36,754 bases of DNA from Pseudomonadota bacterium. GTDB lineage: Bacteria > Pseudomonadota > Gammaproteobacteria > Xanthomonadales > Xanthomonadaceae. Under the pieces are notes generated by a model that saw only the letters and a list, made by a program, of their open reading frames with translations, was not told where the DNA came from and searched no databases. Shown piece after piece: positions 8,802 to 18,337 of the stretch. Location of the stretch: the NCBI GenBank assembly GCA_018240435.1, contig JAFEFT010000017.1:83227-119980 (forward strand), read 5' to 3'. A program made the translations under genes and the position numbers. How positions within the stretch are numbered: position 1 is the first letter of the stretch; each line of letters opens with the position of its first letter.

Positions 8802-9959
8802 ATGTACGACACCATCTTCCTGCACGCCGGCCTGCCCAAGACCGGTTCGACGCGGGTGCAGCATGGATTGCATGCGCTGGCGCGCGAGCGGCACCTGGGC
8901 GCACTGGCCTATCCAGAGGTCAACGCCGAGTTGGGGCCGGCCAATGGCGCCCGCATCGCTCGCGAAATGGCCAATGCAAGGGTCGATGCGCCGCTGCGGA
9001 GCCGGTTGGCCGCCTGCGTCGACGAACTGCTCGCCGCCGCGCCGGCCGGCAGGCGCCGACTGCTGATTTCCAGCGAACATCTGTTTTTCGCCAGCGCCGA
9101 GGCGATGGCGGAGTTGTGCCGCCTGCTCGCGCCGCAGGCGCGGATGCTGCGGTTGCTGGTGTGCGTGCGGCCGCTGCCGGCGTGGACGTGGTCGATCCAT
9201 TCGCAGCTGGTCAAGGCCCATGCCTGTGCCGAGCCGTTCGATGCGCGCTGGCTGCGCGATTGGAGCGATGCCTGTGCCGATGCTTGGCTGAATCTCGATC
9301 GCTGCCCGATCCCGGCCGAAGTAGTGCCCTACGACGAGCGCGACCTCTTGCCGGCCCTGCTGGCGGTGCTCGGCGAAGACCCGGCGATCGCCACGGCGGC
9401 GCCGGCGGGGCGCGTCAATCGCGGCCTGACCACGGGCGAACTGGCGTTGTTGCAGGCGATCAATGCCGCGTTTGCCGATGAAGGATTGTGCCGGGCGATC
9501 AGCGATGAGTTCCTGCGCCGTTGGCCGGAGCAGGTGCGGGCACCATTGCCGACCGCTGGCGCAGATGCCTTGGCGATCTTCGCCCAGGAGCTGAACGCGC
9601 AGCTGGAGCCGCTGCGCAGCCCGACAATGATGGCAGTGAAGCAGATCCTGTTCGGCGCCGGGCCGCCGGCGCACGGCGCGCCGGAAGTCCAGAACCAGGA
9701 TCCGGCCGAACTGCTGGCGATCGCCCTGCGGTTCGTTGCCGCGCAGCAGGCCGAATATCGCGACGACGGCCGCCACTTCGCCGCGCTCAAGCGGGCGGCG
9801 CGCGAGATGCAGGCGACGGGCGACCGCTTCGATCCGATCCACTACCTGCTGATGTACCCGGATCTGGCCGTGCATGAGGTCGATCCGGAGGTGCACTACC
9901 GCAACCACGGCCGCGCCGAAGGGCGTGCCGGCGCGCTCAAAAGCCGCTATCGGGACTGA
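8802..9959 (+). CDS. Sulfotransferase-like protein with C-terminal YPDL-type motif
   Basis: A 385-aa protein I cannot name precisely. Its N-terminus, FLHAGLPKTGSTRVQ, is the PAPS 5'-phosphosulfate-binding loop of sulfotransferases (K13-T14-G15-S16-T17). LLISSEHLFF near residue 90 resembles the second conserved strand of bacterial members. The middle is not recognisable. The last 50 or so residues (FDPIHYLLMYPDLAVHEVDP, then HYRNHGRAEGR) match a short motif often appended to glycosyltransferases and sulfotransferases of surface-glycan loci. A role in sulfating a surface glycan is inference, since no glycan genes flank it. It lies 36 nt after panD and is convergent with queG. Base composition resembles its neighbours. 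It could instead be a degenerate P-loop protein. Confidence 0.72.
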   Translation: MYDTIFLHAGLPKTGSTRVQHGLHALARERHLGALAYPEVNAELGPANGARIAREMANARVDAPLRSRLAACVDELLAAAPAGRRRLLISSEHLFFASAEAMAELCRLLAPQARMLRLLVCVRPLPAWTWSIHSQLVKAHACAEPFDARWLRDWSDACADAWLNLDRCPIPAEVVPYDERDLLPALLAVLGEDPAIATAAPAGRVNRGLTTGELALLQAINAAFADEGLCRAISDEFLRRWPEQVRAPLPTAGADALAIFAQELNAQLEPLRSPTMMAVKQILFGAGPPAHGAPEVQNQDPAELLAIALRFVAAQQAEYRDDGRHFAALKRAAREMQATGDRFDPIHYLLMYPDLAVHEVDPEVHYRNHGRAEGRAGALKSRYRD

Positions 9960-9990
9960 ATTGCGGCGCGTGCAGGCCGAGATCGGCGTC

Positions 9991-11067
9991 TCAGGCCCGC
10001 TCGTGCCGCGCCAGCGCCCATTGCACGTGCTCGCGCACCAGCGCCGAAGCGTGATCGGCGCGAGAACGCAGCGCGGTGACGACTTCCGGTGTGGTCGGCG
10101 CATTGCCCAGCCCCACCGCGATATTGCGCAACCAGCGTTCGTGACCGAGCCGGCGGATCGCCGAGCCTTCGGTTCGCGCCAGGAATTCTTCCTCGCTCCA
10201 AGCGAACAATTCGACCAGGCTGGCCGTGTCCAGGCGATTGCGGGCGCGAAAATCCGGCTCGGCGGCGGCCTTGGCGAATTTGTTCCACGGACAGATCAAC
10301 TGGCAATCGTCGCAGCCGAACACACGGTTGCCGATCGGTGCGCGCAGCGATTCGGGGATCGATCCTTCGTGTTCGATGGTCAGATAGGCGATGCAGCGAC
10401 GCGCATCGAGCTGCCACGGCGCGGTGATCGCCTGCGTCGGGCAGATCTCGATGCAGCGCGTGCAGGTGCCGCAATGGGTGCTGGCCGGCGCGTCGGCCGG
10501 CAGCGGCAGGTCGGTGTAGATCTCGCCGAGGAAGAACCACGAGCCGGCATCGGCATCGATCAGCACCGTGTGCTTGCCGATCCAGCCCAGGCCGGCGTTG
10601 CGCGCCAGCGCCTTTTCCAGCACCGGCGCCGAATCGACGAAGGCGCGATAGCCGAACGGGCCGATTTCGGCGGCGATGCGCTCGGCCAGCTTCTGCAAAC
10701 GGTTGCGCATCAGCTTGTGATAGTCGCGACCGCGCGCATAGCGGGCGACATAGGCGCGCTCGCCAGCGGCCAGCGTCGCCCAGTCGGCGTCGGTTTCCGA
10801 TGTCGCGTAGTCCATCCGCACCGAAATCACCCGCACCGTACCCGGCCGCAGCGCTTCGGGCTGCTCGCGCAACACGCCGTGGCGCGCCATCCATTCCATG
10901 TCGCCGTGCCGGCCGGCATCGAGCCATTGCCGCAGATGCGCGGCATCGTCTTCGAGTGCGACGTCGGCGATGCCCAGGCGCGAGAAGCCCAGTTCCTGCG
11001 CCCACGCACGGATGCGCGTGACGAGTGCTGCGCCGTCGACGATGGCGGGCGGTTCGGGTCCGGACAT
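9991..11067 (-). CDS. queG: Epoxyqueuosine reductase
   Basis: Reduces epoxyqueuosine to queuosine at tRNA position 34, using cobalamin and two [4Fe-4S] clusters. The product is 358 aa from the ATG at 11067 (MSGPEPPAIV). Two ferredoxin-like cysteine clusters are seen: CGTCTRCIEICP and CDDCQLICPWNKFA. The B12-dependent core has RGRDYHKLMRNRLQKLA and the acidic DSAPVLEKALARNAGLGWIG. The C-terminal third is HEAT-like (RRLGHERWLRNIAVGLGNA). It is divergent from nnrD-tsaE-amidase, the same neighbourhood as E. coli yjeS-yjeF-yjeE-amiB. An ATG at 11091 would overlap the nnrD start codon and is less likely. Confidence 0.95.
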   Translation of the reverse strand: MSGPEPPAIVDGAALVTRIRAWAQELGFSRLGIADVALEDDAAHLRQWLDAGRHGDMEWMARHGVLREQPEALRPGTVRVISVRMDYATSETDADWATLAAGERAYVARYARGRDYHKLMRNRLQKLAERIAAEIGPFGYRAFVDSAPVLEKALARNAGLGWIGKHTVLIDADAGSWFFLGEIYTDLPLPADAPASTHCGTCTRCIEICPTQAITAPWQLDARRCIAYLTIEHEGSIPESLRAPIGNRVFGCDDCQLICPWNKFAKAAAEPDFRARNRLDTASLVELFAWSEEEFLARTEGSAIRRLGHERWLRNIAVGLGNAPTTPEVVTALRSRADHASALVREHVQWALARHERA

Positions 11068-11073
11068 TGCGCA

Positions 11074-11083
11074 AGTATAGAAT
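11074..11083. promoter_or_regulatory. Overlapping divergent -10 boxes, queG and nnrD
   Basis: The ten bases AGTATAGAAT lie in the 22-bp gap between the two start codons. Read leftward they contain TATACT (11074-11079), whose expected start falls on the queG ATG. Read rightward they contain TATAGA (11076-11081), whose expected start falls at or next to the nnrD ATG. Matching -35 boxes are weak. Confidence 0.5.
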
Positions 11084-11089
11084 CCGGGC

Positions 11090-12565
11090 ATGTTCCGGCA
11101 TCTCCCCTTGTACGACGTCGCCACCGCGCGCGCGATCGACCGCGCGGCGCAGGTGGCGCTGCATCTTTCCGAATACGGATTGATGCAGCGTGCCGGCGCG
11201 GCGGCGTGGCGGGTGCTGGCGCGGCATTGGCCGCAGGCGCGGCGGATCGGCATCGTCTGCGGACCGGGCAACAACGGTGGCGATGGCTATGTGCTGGCGC
11301 GACTGGCGCGCGCGGGCGGGTGCGAGGTTTTCGTGCGGCGCTTGCCCGATGGCGAGCCGCGCGGAGAGACGGCGCAAGCGGCGGCGCAGGCATGGCGCGA
11401 GGCCGGCGGCGAGGTGCAGGTTTTCGACGGTACGCTGCCGGCGGCGGATTTGTGGGTGGACGCGCTGTTCGGTATCGGGCTGGCGCGCCCGCCCGAGGGC
11501 TCGGCGCGCACCCTGATCGAAGCGGTCAACGCCGCGGATGCAGACGTGTTCGCGCTCGATGTGCCCAGCGGCGTCGATGCCGACAGCGGCCACGTCCCCG
11601 GCGTGGCGATTCGCGCGGCGCGCACGCTGACCTTCCTCGTCGACAAGCGCGGCCTGCATGCCGGGGCCGCGCTGGATCGAGTCGGCGCGCTCGAGGTGGA
11701 TGATCTGGGTGTCCCGGAATCGATCGTCGCCGCGCATTCACCCGCGGCCCGGCGCGTCCGCGCCGACGCGCTGGCGCATTGGCTGCCACCGCGCGATGCC
11801 GACTCGCACAAGGGCGATTTCGGCCATGTCCTGTGCGTTGGCGGCGAGCACGGCACCGCCGGCGCGATCGCGCTGGCGGCGGAAGCGGCGCTGCGTGCGG
11901 GTGCCGGGCTGGTCAGCGTCGCCACCCGCGCTGCGCACGTTGCGATGTTGCTGGCGCGGCGGCCGGAATTGATGGTGCGCGGCGTCGAGGAATCGGCCGA
12001 GTTCAGGGCGGCGTGCGAACGCGCGAACGTGCTGGCGGTGGGGCCGGGGCTGGGCACGGGCGAGTGGGGCAGGGCGCTGCTGGAGGCGGCGCTCGCCAGC
12101 GGCAAGCCGCTGGTGCTCGATGCCGACGCCCTGAATCTGCTCGCGAGTTCGCCGTGCGCGGCACCCGACGCGGTCCTCACCCCGCATCCGGGCGAGGCCG
12201 GACGCCTGCTGGGGATTTCCACGACGGAAGTGCAATCCGATCGTTTCACTGCCGTTGCGCGACTTTCGGCGAAATTTGATGCGGTTGTCGTACTGAAGGG
12301 TGCTGGCACGCTCGTTGCCGCACCCGGCGAGTTGCCCGTCGTGATTGCGGCCGGCAACCCCGGCATGGCCAGCGGTGGCATGGGCGATGTGCTGACCGGG
12401 GTGATTGCGGCGCTGCGTGCGCAGGGGCTGGGCGCGTTCGCGGCGGCGGTCTGCGGCGCGTTGCTGCATGCCGCCGCCGGCGATGCCGCGGCGGCCGCGG
12501 GCGGGCCGCGCGGGCTGCTGGCCTCCGATCTGTTCCCCCATCTGCGCCGTCTGGCCAATCCATGA
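11090..12565 (+). CDS. nnrD: Bifunctional NAD(P)HX epimerase/dehydratase
   Basis: Repairs hydrated NAD(P)H. The N-terminal YjeF domain epimerises R- and S-NAD(P)HX, and the C-terminal ribokinase-fold domain dehydrates S-NADHX using ADP. The 491-aa product, from the ATG at 11090, has GPGNNGGDG (residues 58-66) and WVDALFGIGL in the epimerase part. The dehydratase part has GDFGHVLCVGGEHGTAGA, LTPHPGEAGRLLG, VVLKGAGTLVA, and the catalytic ASGGMGDVLTG with its Asp near residue 433. Both halves look intact. Its stop overlaps the tsaE start (ATGA), so the two are translationally coupled. The gene may be leaderless. Confidence 0.95.
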   Translation: MFRHLPLYDVATARAIDRAAQVALHLSEYGLMQRAGAAAWRVLARHWPQARRIGIVCGPGNNGGDGYVLARLARAGGCEVFVRRLPDGEPRGETAQAAAQAWREAGGEVQVFDGTLPAADLWVDALFGIGLARPPEGSARTLIEAVNAADADVFALDVPSGVDADSGHVPGVAIRAARTLTFLVDKRGLHAGAALDRVGALEVDDLGVPESIVAAHSPAARRVRADALAHWLPPRDADSHKGDFGHVLCVGGEHGTAGAIALAAEAALRAGAGLVSVATRAAHVAMLLARRPELMVRGVEESAEFRAACERANVLAVGPGLGTGEWGRALLEAALASGKPLVLDADALNLLASSPCAAPDAVLTPHPGEAGRLLGISTTEVQSDRFTAVARLSAKFDAVVVLKGAGTLVAAPGELPVVIAAGNPGMASGGMGDVLTGVIAALRAQGLGAFAAAVCGALLHAAAGDAAAAAGGPRGLLASDLFPHLRRLANP

Positions 12566-13056
12566 ATCTGAATCTTCCCGATCCCGATGCCACCGAGCGG
12601 CTCGGCGCGGCATTGGCCGCGACACTCCCGTCGCGCGCGGTCGTCTACCTGCACGGCGATCTGGGCGCCGGCAAATCCACCCTCGCGCGCGCCCTGCTGC
12701 GCCGGCTTGGCGTGGCCGGCGCCATCCGCAGCCCGACCTACACCCTGATCGAGCCGTATCGACTGGCCGATGGCGGCGAGGCGGTGCATCTGGATCTGTA
12801 TCGAATCGCGGCCGCCGACGAGCTGGAGTTTCTCGGCCTCGATGCGCTCGCCGCGAGCGCCGATCTGTGGTTGGTCGAATGGCCCGAGCGCGGGCGGAAT
12901 GCTTTGCCGGACGCGGACTTGCATGTGCATCTAAGGCAAGCGGGCGATGTCCGCGCCGCGCGATTGCAGGCGGCGTCGGCCGACGGGGAGGCGTGGCTGG
13001 CGCGGCTCGAAAAGTCCCCCAACCTGCACGACCTTTCTGTGGCGAATTTCAGATAG
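12562..13056 (+). CDS. tsaE: tRNA t6A biosynthesis ATPase TsaE
   Basis: ATPase that works with TsaB, TsaC/TsaC2 and TsaD to place threonylcarbamoyl on A37 of ANN-decoding tRNAs. The product is 164 aa, slightly longer than the usual 150-155. The Walker A motif GDLGAGKST is at residues 32-40. SPTYTLIEPY, the HLDLYR segment, the EFLGLD loop and LVEWPERG follow. The extra C-terminal residues (KSPNLHDLSVANFR) are not conserved. It starts inside the nnrD stop codon and precedes the amidase, the order of E. coli yjeF-yjeE-amiB. It acts in the same pathway as tcdA at 26582. Confidence 0.95.
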   Translation: MNLNLPDPDATERLGAALAATLPSRAVVYLHGDLGAGKSTLARALLRRLGVAGAIRSPTYTLIEPYRLADGGEAVHLDLYRIAAADELEFLGLDALAASADLWLVEWPERGRNALPDADLHVHLRQAGDVRAARLQAASADGEAWLARLEKSPNLHDLSVANFR

Positions 13057-13091
13057 TCATCCCAGGTGCCGGATTGCAAAGGAAATATCTC

Positions 13092-13120
13092 TTGAATTCC
13101 GGTGCGGACTGGAGTATCTA
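13092..13120 (+). promoter_or_regulatory. Possible internal promoter before the amidase
   Basis: TTGAAT (13092-13097) and TATCTA (13115-13120) are 17 bp apart in the 72-bp gap between tsaE and the amidase. The -35 is fair and the -10 is poor. The predicted start is within a few bases of the ATG at 13129, so the message would be nearly leaderless. Confidence 0.3.
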
Positions 13121-13128
13121 TCGCGCCC

Positions 13129-15000
13129 ATGCGCAGCCATCCGCTCCTCGTCGGGCTTTGCGTCGCCCTGTCGTCGGTACTGGGCGGCATCGCCTGCGCG
13201 GCGCAGCCAGGTGAGGTCGGCGCGGTCACCGTCAGTGATGCCGACGGCTGGACGCGGGCGTCGATCGATGTCGCCGCCGATGCCCGTTACGACGTGTTCG
13301 CGCTCGCCAATCCCGATCGACTGGTGGTGGATGTCCACCACGCCCGGCTGGCCGGCGATTTTCGCGTGCCCGGCCCCGACGGCGTCGTCGCCAACGTGCG
13401 TACCGGCAAGCCGGTGCCCGGCGATGTGCGATTGGTGTTCGACCTGACCGCCAGGATTCGCCCCAAGACCTCCCTGCGGCCGGGTGCCGATGGTGCCCGG
13501 TTGGTGATCGAGCTGCGCGATCCGGCGCGCAAGCCCGTGGCGACGGCCGCGGCGGCACGGGCCGTGGCACGGGTACGGCCGGCGCGGGCTGAAGCACCCG
13601 GTCCGGAGTCGGACGAGAGTGCGGACACCCGCGCGCAATCCCGCACGACGGCGGTGGTTGCGGCTCCGGTTCACGCCGACGCGATCACGGCGACGGTGCG
13701 TCGGGATACGCCGATAGTGGCCGTCCCGGCTGGATCGGACGATGCGATCGCGGCGTCTGCGTCACCGCAGCCGGTGCCGTTGGCTTCTGCTGAAAACGAC
13801 GAAGACTCGCGGTCGTTCGACGCTGATGACCGTAATTCAATGCAGATACCCGGCAATGATCGACGCCGCGGTGCCAGCAAGCCGGTCGATCCGTCGCCCA
13901 CGACATTGCCGACAACCGGCACCGCCGGCACCGACGACGGCCAAGGCACGGCCGTGGCCGAGCTCGAACGCCCCGGCGCACGCACCCTGCGCGATGTGCT
14001 CGGCGCCCGCCTGCGCCCGATCGTCATCGCCGTCGATGCCGGTCATGGTGGCAAGGACACCGGCGCGCAAGGCTACAGCGGCACCTACGAGAAGAACGTC
14101 ACCCTCGCCACCGCTCGCGAACTGGCGCGGCAGATCGACGCCACTCCCGGCATGAAGGCGGTGCTGACCCGCGACGGCGATTATTTCGTGCCGCTGGCCG
14201 AGCGCTATCGCAAGGCGCGCGAGGCCAAGGCCGATCTGTTCATTTCCGTCCATTGCGATGCCGAACCCGGGCACAGCGCCACCGGTTCGTCGGTATGGGT
14301 GCTGTCGCAGCGCGGGGTGACCTCGCAGGCAGCCCGTTGGCTGGCCGATCGCGAGAACGCGGCCGACCTCGTCGGCGGGGTCAAGTTGTCCGACAAGGAC
14401 GACACCCTGGCCTCGGTGCTGCTGGATCTGTCGCAAAGCGCGACCATGAAAGCCTCCGAGGATGCCGCCGAGCGCGTGCATCAGGCGCTGCGCGACATCG
14501 GCCGCACCCACAAGGCGCATCCGGAACACGCCAATTTCGTCGTCCTGCGCTCGCCGGACGTGCCCTCGATGCTGGTCGAAACCGCGTTCATCACCAATCA
14601 ATCCGAAGAACAACGGCTGAACAGCCCGGCCTACCGGGCCAAACTGGCACGGGCGATCCTCGATGGTGTCGAAAGCTATTTCATCGCGACGCCATTGCCG
14701 GGCACGCAATTCGCCGCCCTGCACGCGCGCGGCGCGCGCGAGGCGCGCGTGGCCAGCGTGATCCCGCCGCGAGCCGTCGATCCGGCGCCACCGCCTTCGC
14801 GTCAGGCAGCGCCGGTGATGCTGGCGACCGCCGGCGGCGATGAGCAGGTTCACGTCGTCCAGCAGGGCGAGAGCCTGCGCGACGTCGCCGGCCAGTACGG
14901 GGTGAGCCTGATCCGCTTGCGTGAGTTCAATCACCTGCAAGGCAATCAGGTTCGTCCCGGGCAGGCCTTGCGCATCCCGGCGCGATCGAACAACGGCTGA
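13129..15000 (+). CDS. amiB: N-acetylmuramoyl-L-alanine amidase (AmiB/AmiC type) with LysM
   Basis: Periplasmic zinc amidase that cuts the peptide from N-acetylmuramate, needed for daughter-cell separation. The start chosen is the ATG at 13129 (623 aa), because a clean signal peptide follows (MRSHPLLVGLCVALSSVLGG, cleavage near ACAA); a GTG at 13102 would add nine residues. An AMIN domain (about 35-125) targets the septum. A low-complexity linker covers about 130-285. The amidase_3 domain has zinc ligands H306 (DAGHGG), E321 (YEKN) and H375 (SVHCDA), and catalytic E484 (LVETAFITNQ). A LysM domain covers about 572-618. It lies at the end of the nnrD-tsaE operon. AmiB versus AmiC naming is by context. 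Confidence 0.92.
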   Translation: MRSHPLLVGLCVALSSVLGGIACAAQPGEVGAVTVSDADGWTRASIDVAADARYDVFALANPDRLVVDVHHARLAGDFRVPGPDGVVANVRTGKPVPGDVRLVFDLTARIRPKTSLRPGADGARLVIELRDPARKPVATAAAARAVARVRPARAEAPGPESDESADTRAQSRTTAVVAAPVHADAITATVRRDTPIVAVPAGSDDAIAASASPQPVPLASAENDEDSRSFDADDRNSMQIPGNDRRRGASKPVDPSPTTLPTTGTAGTDDGQGTAVAELERPGARTLRDVLGARLRPIVIAVDAGHGGKDTGAQGYSGTYEKNVTLATARELARQIDATPGMKAVLTRDGDYFVPLAERYRKAREAKADLFISVHCDAEPGHSATGSSVWVLSQRGVTSQAARWLADRENAADLVGGVKLSDKDDTLASVLLDLSQSATMKASEDAAERVHQALRDIGRTHKAHPEHANFVVLRSPDVPSMLVETAFITNQSEEQRLNSPAYRAKLARAILDGVESYFIATPLPGTQFAALHARGAREARVASVIPPRAVDPAPPPSRQAAPVMLATAGGDEQVHVVQQGESLRDVAGQYGVSLIRLREFNHLQGNQVRPGQALRIPARSNNG

Positions 15001-15003
15001 TCG

Positions 15004-15017
15004 CCGCGCCGGCGCGG
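15004..15017. terminator. Palindrome between amidase and sufS
   Basis: CCGCGCCGGCGCGG is a perfect 14-bp palindrome in the 27-bp gap between two convergent genes. It could form a hairpin on either transcript, but it has no T run. A terminator role is possible from position only. Confidence 0.3.
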
Positions 15018-15027
15018 ACGGCGAACT

Positions 15028-16293
15028 TCACCGCAGCAACTTGCGCACCTTGCCCAGGGCTTCGATGAAGCGCTCGATCTCGGCGTGGGTGTTGTAGAAC
15101 GCCAGCGACGCGCGGCAGGTCGCCGGTACGCCATAAAAGGCCATCAGCGGATGCGCGCAGTGGTGGCCCGAGCGCACCGCGACACCTTCCAGATCGAGCA
15201 GGGTGGCAAGGTCGTGCGCGTGCGCGCCTTCGATCAGGAAGGAGATCACCGCCGCCTTGTGCGGCGCGTTGCCGATGATGCGCAGACCTTCGACCCTGGC
15301 CATTTCTTCGCTGGCGTGCGCGAGCAGTTCGGCTTCGCGCGCCTCGACGTTGGCCATGCCGATGGCGTCGAGGTAATCCACCGCCGCGCCCAGGCCGATG
15401 AAACCGGCGATGTTGGGCGTGCCGGCTTCGAACTTGTGCGGCGGGTCGTTGAAGATCGTGCCCTCGAAGCGCACTTCGCGGATCATCTCGCCGCCGCCGA
15501 AAAATGGCGGCATCGCCTGCAGATGTTCGCGCCGCGCCCATAGCGCGCCGGTGCCGGTCGGGCCGCACATCTTGTGCCCGGTCAGGGCATAGAAATCGCA
15601 GCCGATGGCGGCGATGTCGATCGGCCGATGCGGCAGTGCCTGCGAGCCATCGATGAGGCTGACGATGCCGCGTTCGCGCGCCATGCGGCAGACCTCGCGC
15701 ACCGGATTGACGGTGCCGAGCACGTTGGAGACGTGGGTGACGCCGAGCAGTTTCACGTCGGGCGTCATCGCCGCGCGCAGCGCATCCAGATCGAGCACGC
15801 CTTCGGCGGTGATCTCGGCGACTTTGATGCTGGCGCCGGTGCGCTGCGCCACCAGTTGCCACGGCACGATGTTGGCGTGGTGCTCCATGCGCGTGAGCAG
15901 GATCGCGTCGCCGGGCCGCAGCCGCGGCAGCGCCCACGAATAGGCGACGAGGTTGATCGCCATCGTGGTGCCGCTGGTGAATACCAGATCGTCGCGGCGC
16001 ACGTGCAAGTGCGCGGCGAGCCGATCGCGCGCTGCTTCGTAGGCGCTGGTGGCCTGTTCGCCGAGCGTGTGCACGGCACGCGAGACGTTGGCGTTGTATT
16101 GGCGGTAGTAGCCATCCACTGCCGCGATCACCGTCTCGGGCTTCTGCCCGGTATTGGCGGAGTCGAAATAGACCAACGGCTTGCCGTGGACCTCGCGCCG
16201 CAGCAGCGGGAAGTCGGCGCGCACGCGCTGCCAATCGACCGTCGCCGCAGCCTTCGCCTCGGGCGCGACGTGGCGGTTGCCGCTGGCGCTCAT
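15028..16293 (-). CDS. sufS: Cysteine desulfurase SufS
   Basis: PLP enzyme that takes sulfur from L-cysteine for Fe-S cluster assembly, normally passing it to a SufE or SufU partner. The product is 421 aa. The PLP lysine is in ALTGHKMCGPTGTG (about K241). The persulfide-forming cysteine is C393 in ATCRASLAFYNT, and RSGHHCAHPLM is also present. It is the last gene of the suf operon and its ATG overlaps the sufD stop (ATGA). No SufE or SufA gene follows inside the window; the next gene is convergent. The identification is firm. Confidence 0.96.
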   Translation of the reverse strand: MSASGNRHVAPEAKAAATVDWQRVRADFPLLRREVHGKPLVYFDSANTGQKPETVIAAVDGYYRQYNANVSRAVHTLGEQATSAYEAARDRLAAHLHVRRDDLVFTSGTTMAINLVAYSWALPRLRPGDAILLTRMEHHANIVPWQLVAQRTGASIKVAEITAEGVLDLDALRAAMTPDVKLLGVTHVSNVLGTVNPVREVCRMARERGIVSLIDGSQALPHRPIDIAAIGCDFYALTGHKMCGPTGTGALWARREHLQAMPPFFGGGEMIREVRFEGTIFNDPPHKFEAGTPNIAGFIGLGAAVDYLDAIGMANVEAREAELLAHASEEMARVEGLRIIGNAPHKAAVISFLIEGAHAHDLATLLDLEGVAVRSGHHCAHPLMAFYGVPATCRASLAFYNTHAEIERFIEALGKVRKLLR

Positions 16294-17563
16294 GCCTCGC
16301 CCTCGAGGCGTTCCAGTGCTGCATCCAGAGCCGTGCTCGCGCGTTGCCGCAGATCGTCGTCGGGCATCGTGGCCAGCACCTGGCGGGCGAACGCCGCCGT
16401 CAGCAGGCGCCGCGCCTGCACCAGGTCGATGCCGCGCGAGCGCAGGTAGAACAGCGCGCGTTCGTCGAGTTGGCCGACGGTGGCGCCGTGCGCCGCCTTG
16501 ACCTCGTCGGCGTGGATCTCCAGCACCGGCTGGGTGTCGATCTCCGCACCCGCGGACAGCAACAGGTTCTTGCTCGACAGCCGCGCATCGCTGCCATCGG
16601 CGCCGGGCTGGATGACGATGCCGCCGTGGAACACCGCCCGCCCGCGCCCGGCCGCCATGCCGCGCCAGACCAGGTCGCAGGCGCTGTCGCGGGCGCGATG
16701 CTCGATGCCGATGCGGGTGTCGAGGTGGCGCGTGCCGCTGGCGAGCAGCACGCCGTGCGCCTGCGCGCTGGCGCGATCGCCGGCGAGATGGATGTTCAAT
16801 TCGTGCCGCGACAGCGCCGCGCCCAGCTCCAGATCGAGACGGCGATAGCGGGCATCGCTGGCCAGCGTCGCTTCCGTGCGTGCGAGCAGGCTGGCGCCAT
16901 CGGTTTCGTGCTGGATGCGCAGGTGTGCCAGCTCGGCGCCGGCCGCCAGATCGATCTGCGTGATGGCATTGCCCAGATGCGTGTGTGCACCGGCGGCGAG
17001 GTGGTGTTCGATCAACGTCGCCTTGGCGCCGGCATCGAGCGTGATGTGGTGCCGCAGGTGCCAGGCGATGTCGCCGGCGGCTGGCGCACCGACGAAGACC
17101 AGATGGATCGGCACCTCGCTGGCCGCCGCGTGCACATGCAGATGCACGCCATCGTCGGCGAGAGCGGCGTTGAGGCGGTCGAATACCGCATCGGCGCGCG
17201 CATGCTGCGGCGCGATCGATGGCGCGATCGATGGCCCGATCATGGCTTGTGCACCATCGCCTTCGACGGCGCGCGAGCGCAGGCTGACCTGCGCCGGCAG
17301 GCCCTGCAAGTCGCTCGCCGTGGCATCGATGCGGCCGTTGACGAATACCAGGCGCGGTGCCGGAATGCCGGCCAGCATGGCGGCGTCGATGGTGCCCGCC
17401 GGCGCGCGTGGCGTGAAGACGCGTTGTCCCAGCGCCTGCAACGAAGTGTACTTCCAGCGTTCGACGCGCTTGCCGGGCAGGCCGTCACGCAGCGCCGCCG
17501 CCAGCAGCGCCGCGCGCGCGGCATCGCCGGCAAAGCCGGCCGCCAGCGATTCGAGCATCGCGC

Positions 17564-17567
<4 letters not shown>
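16290..17567 (-). CDS. sufD: Fe-S assembly protein SufD
   Basis: Forms the SufBC2D scaffold complex on which Fe-S clusters are built; SufD is linked to iron acquisition. The product is 425 aa, a normal length. Near the N-terminus is RVERWKYTSLQALGQRVF, typical of SufD. The C-terminal beta-helix core has LEIHADEVKAAHGATVGQLD followed by ALFYLRSRGI. The conserved HGATVG region contains the residue position that contacts SufB. Its start overlaps the sufC stop and its stop overlaps the sufS start by four bases each, so sufCDS are translationally coupled. Confidence 0.95.
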
Positions 17568-18334
<767 letters not shown>

Positions 18335-18337
18335 GAG

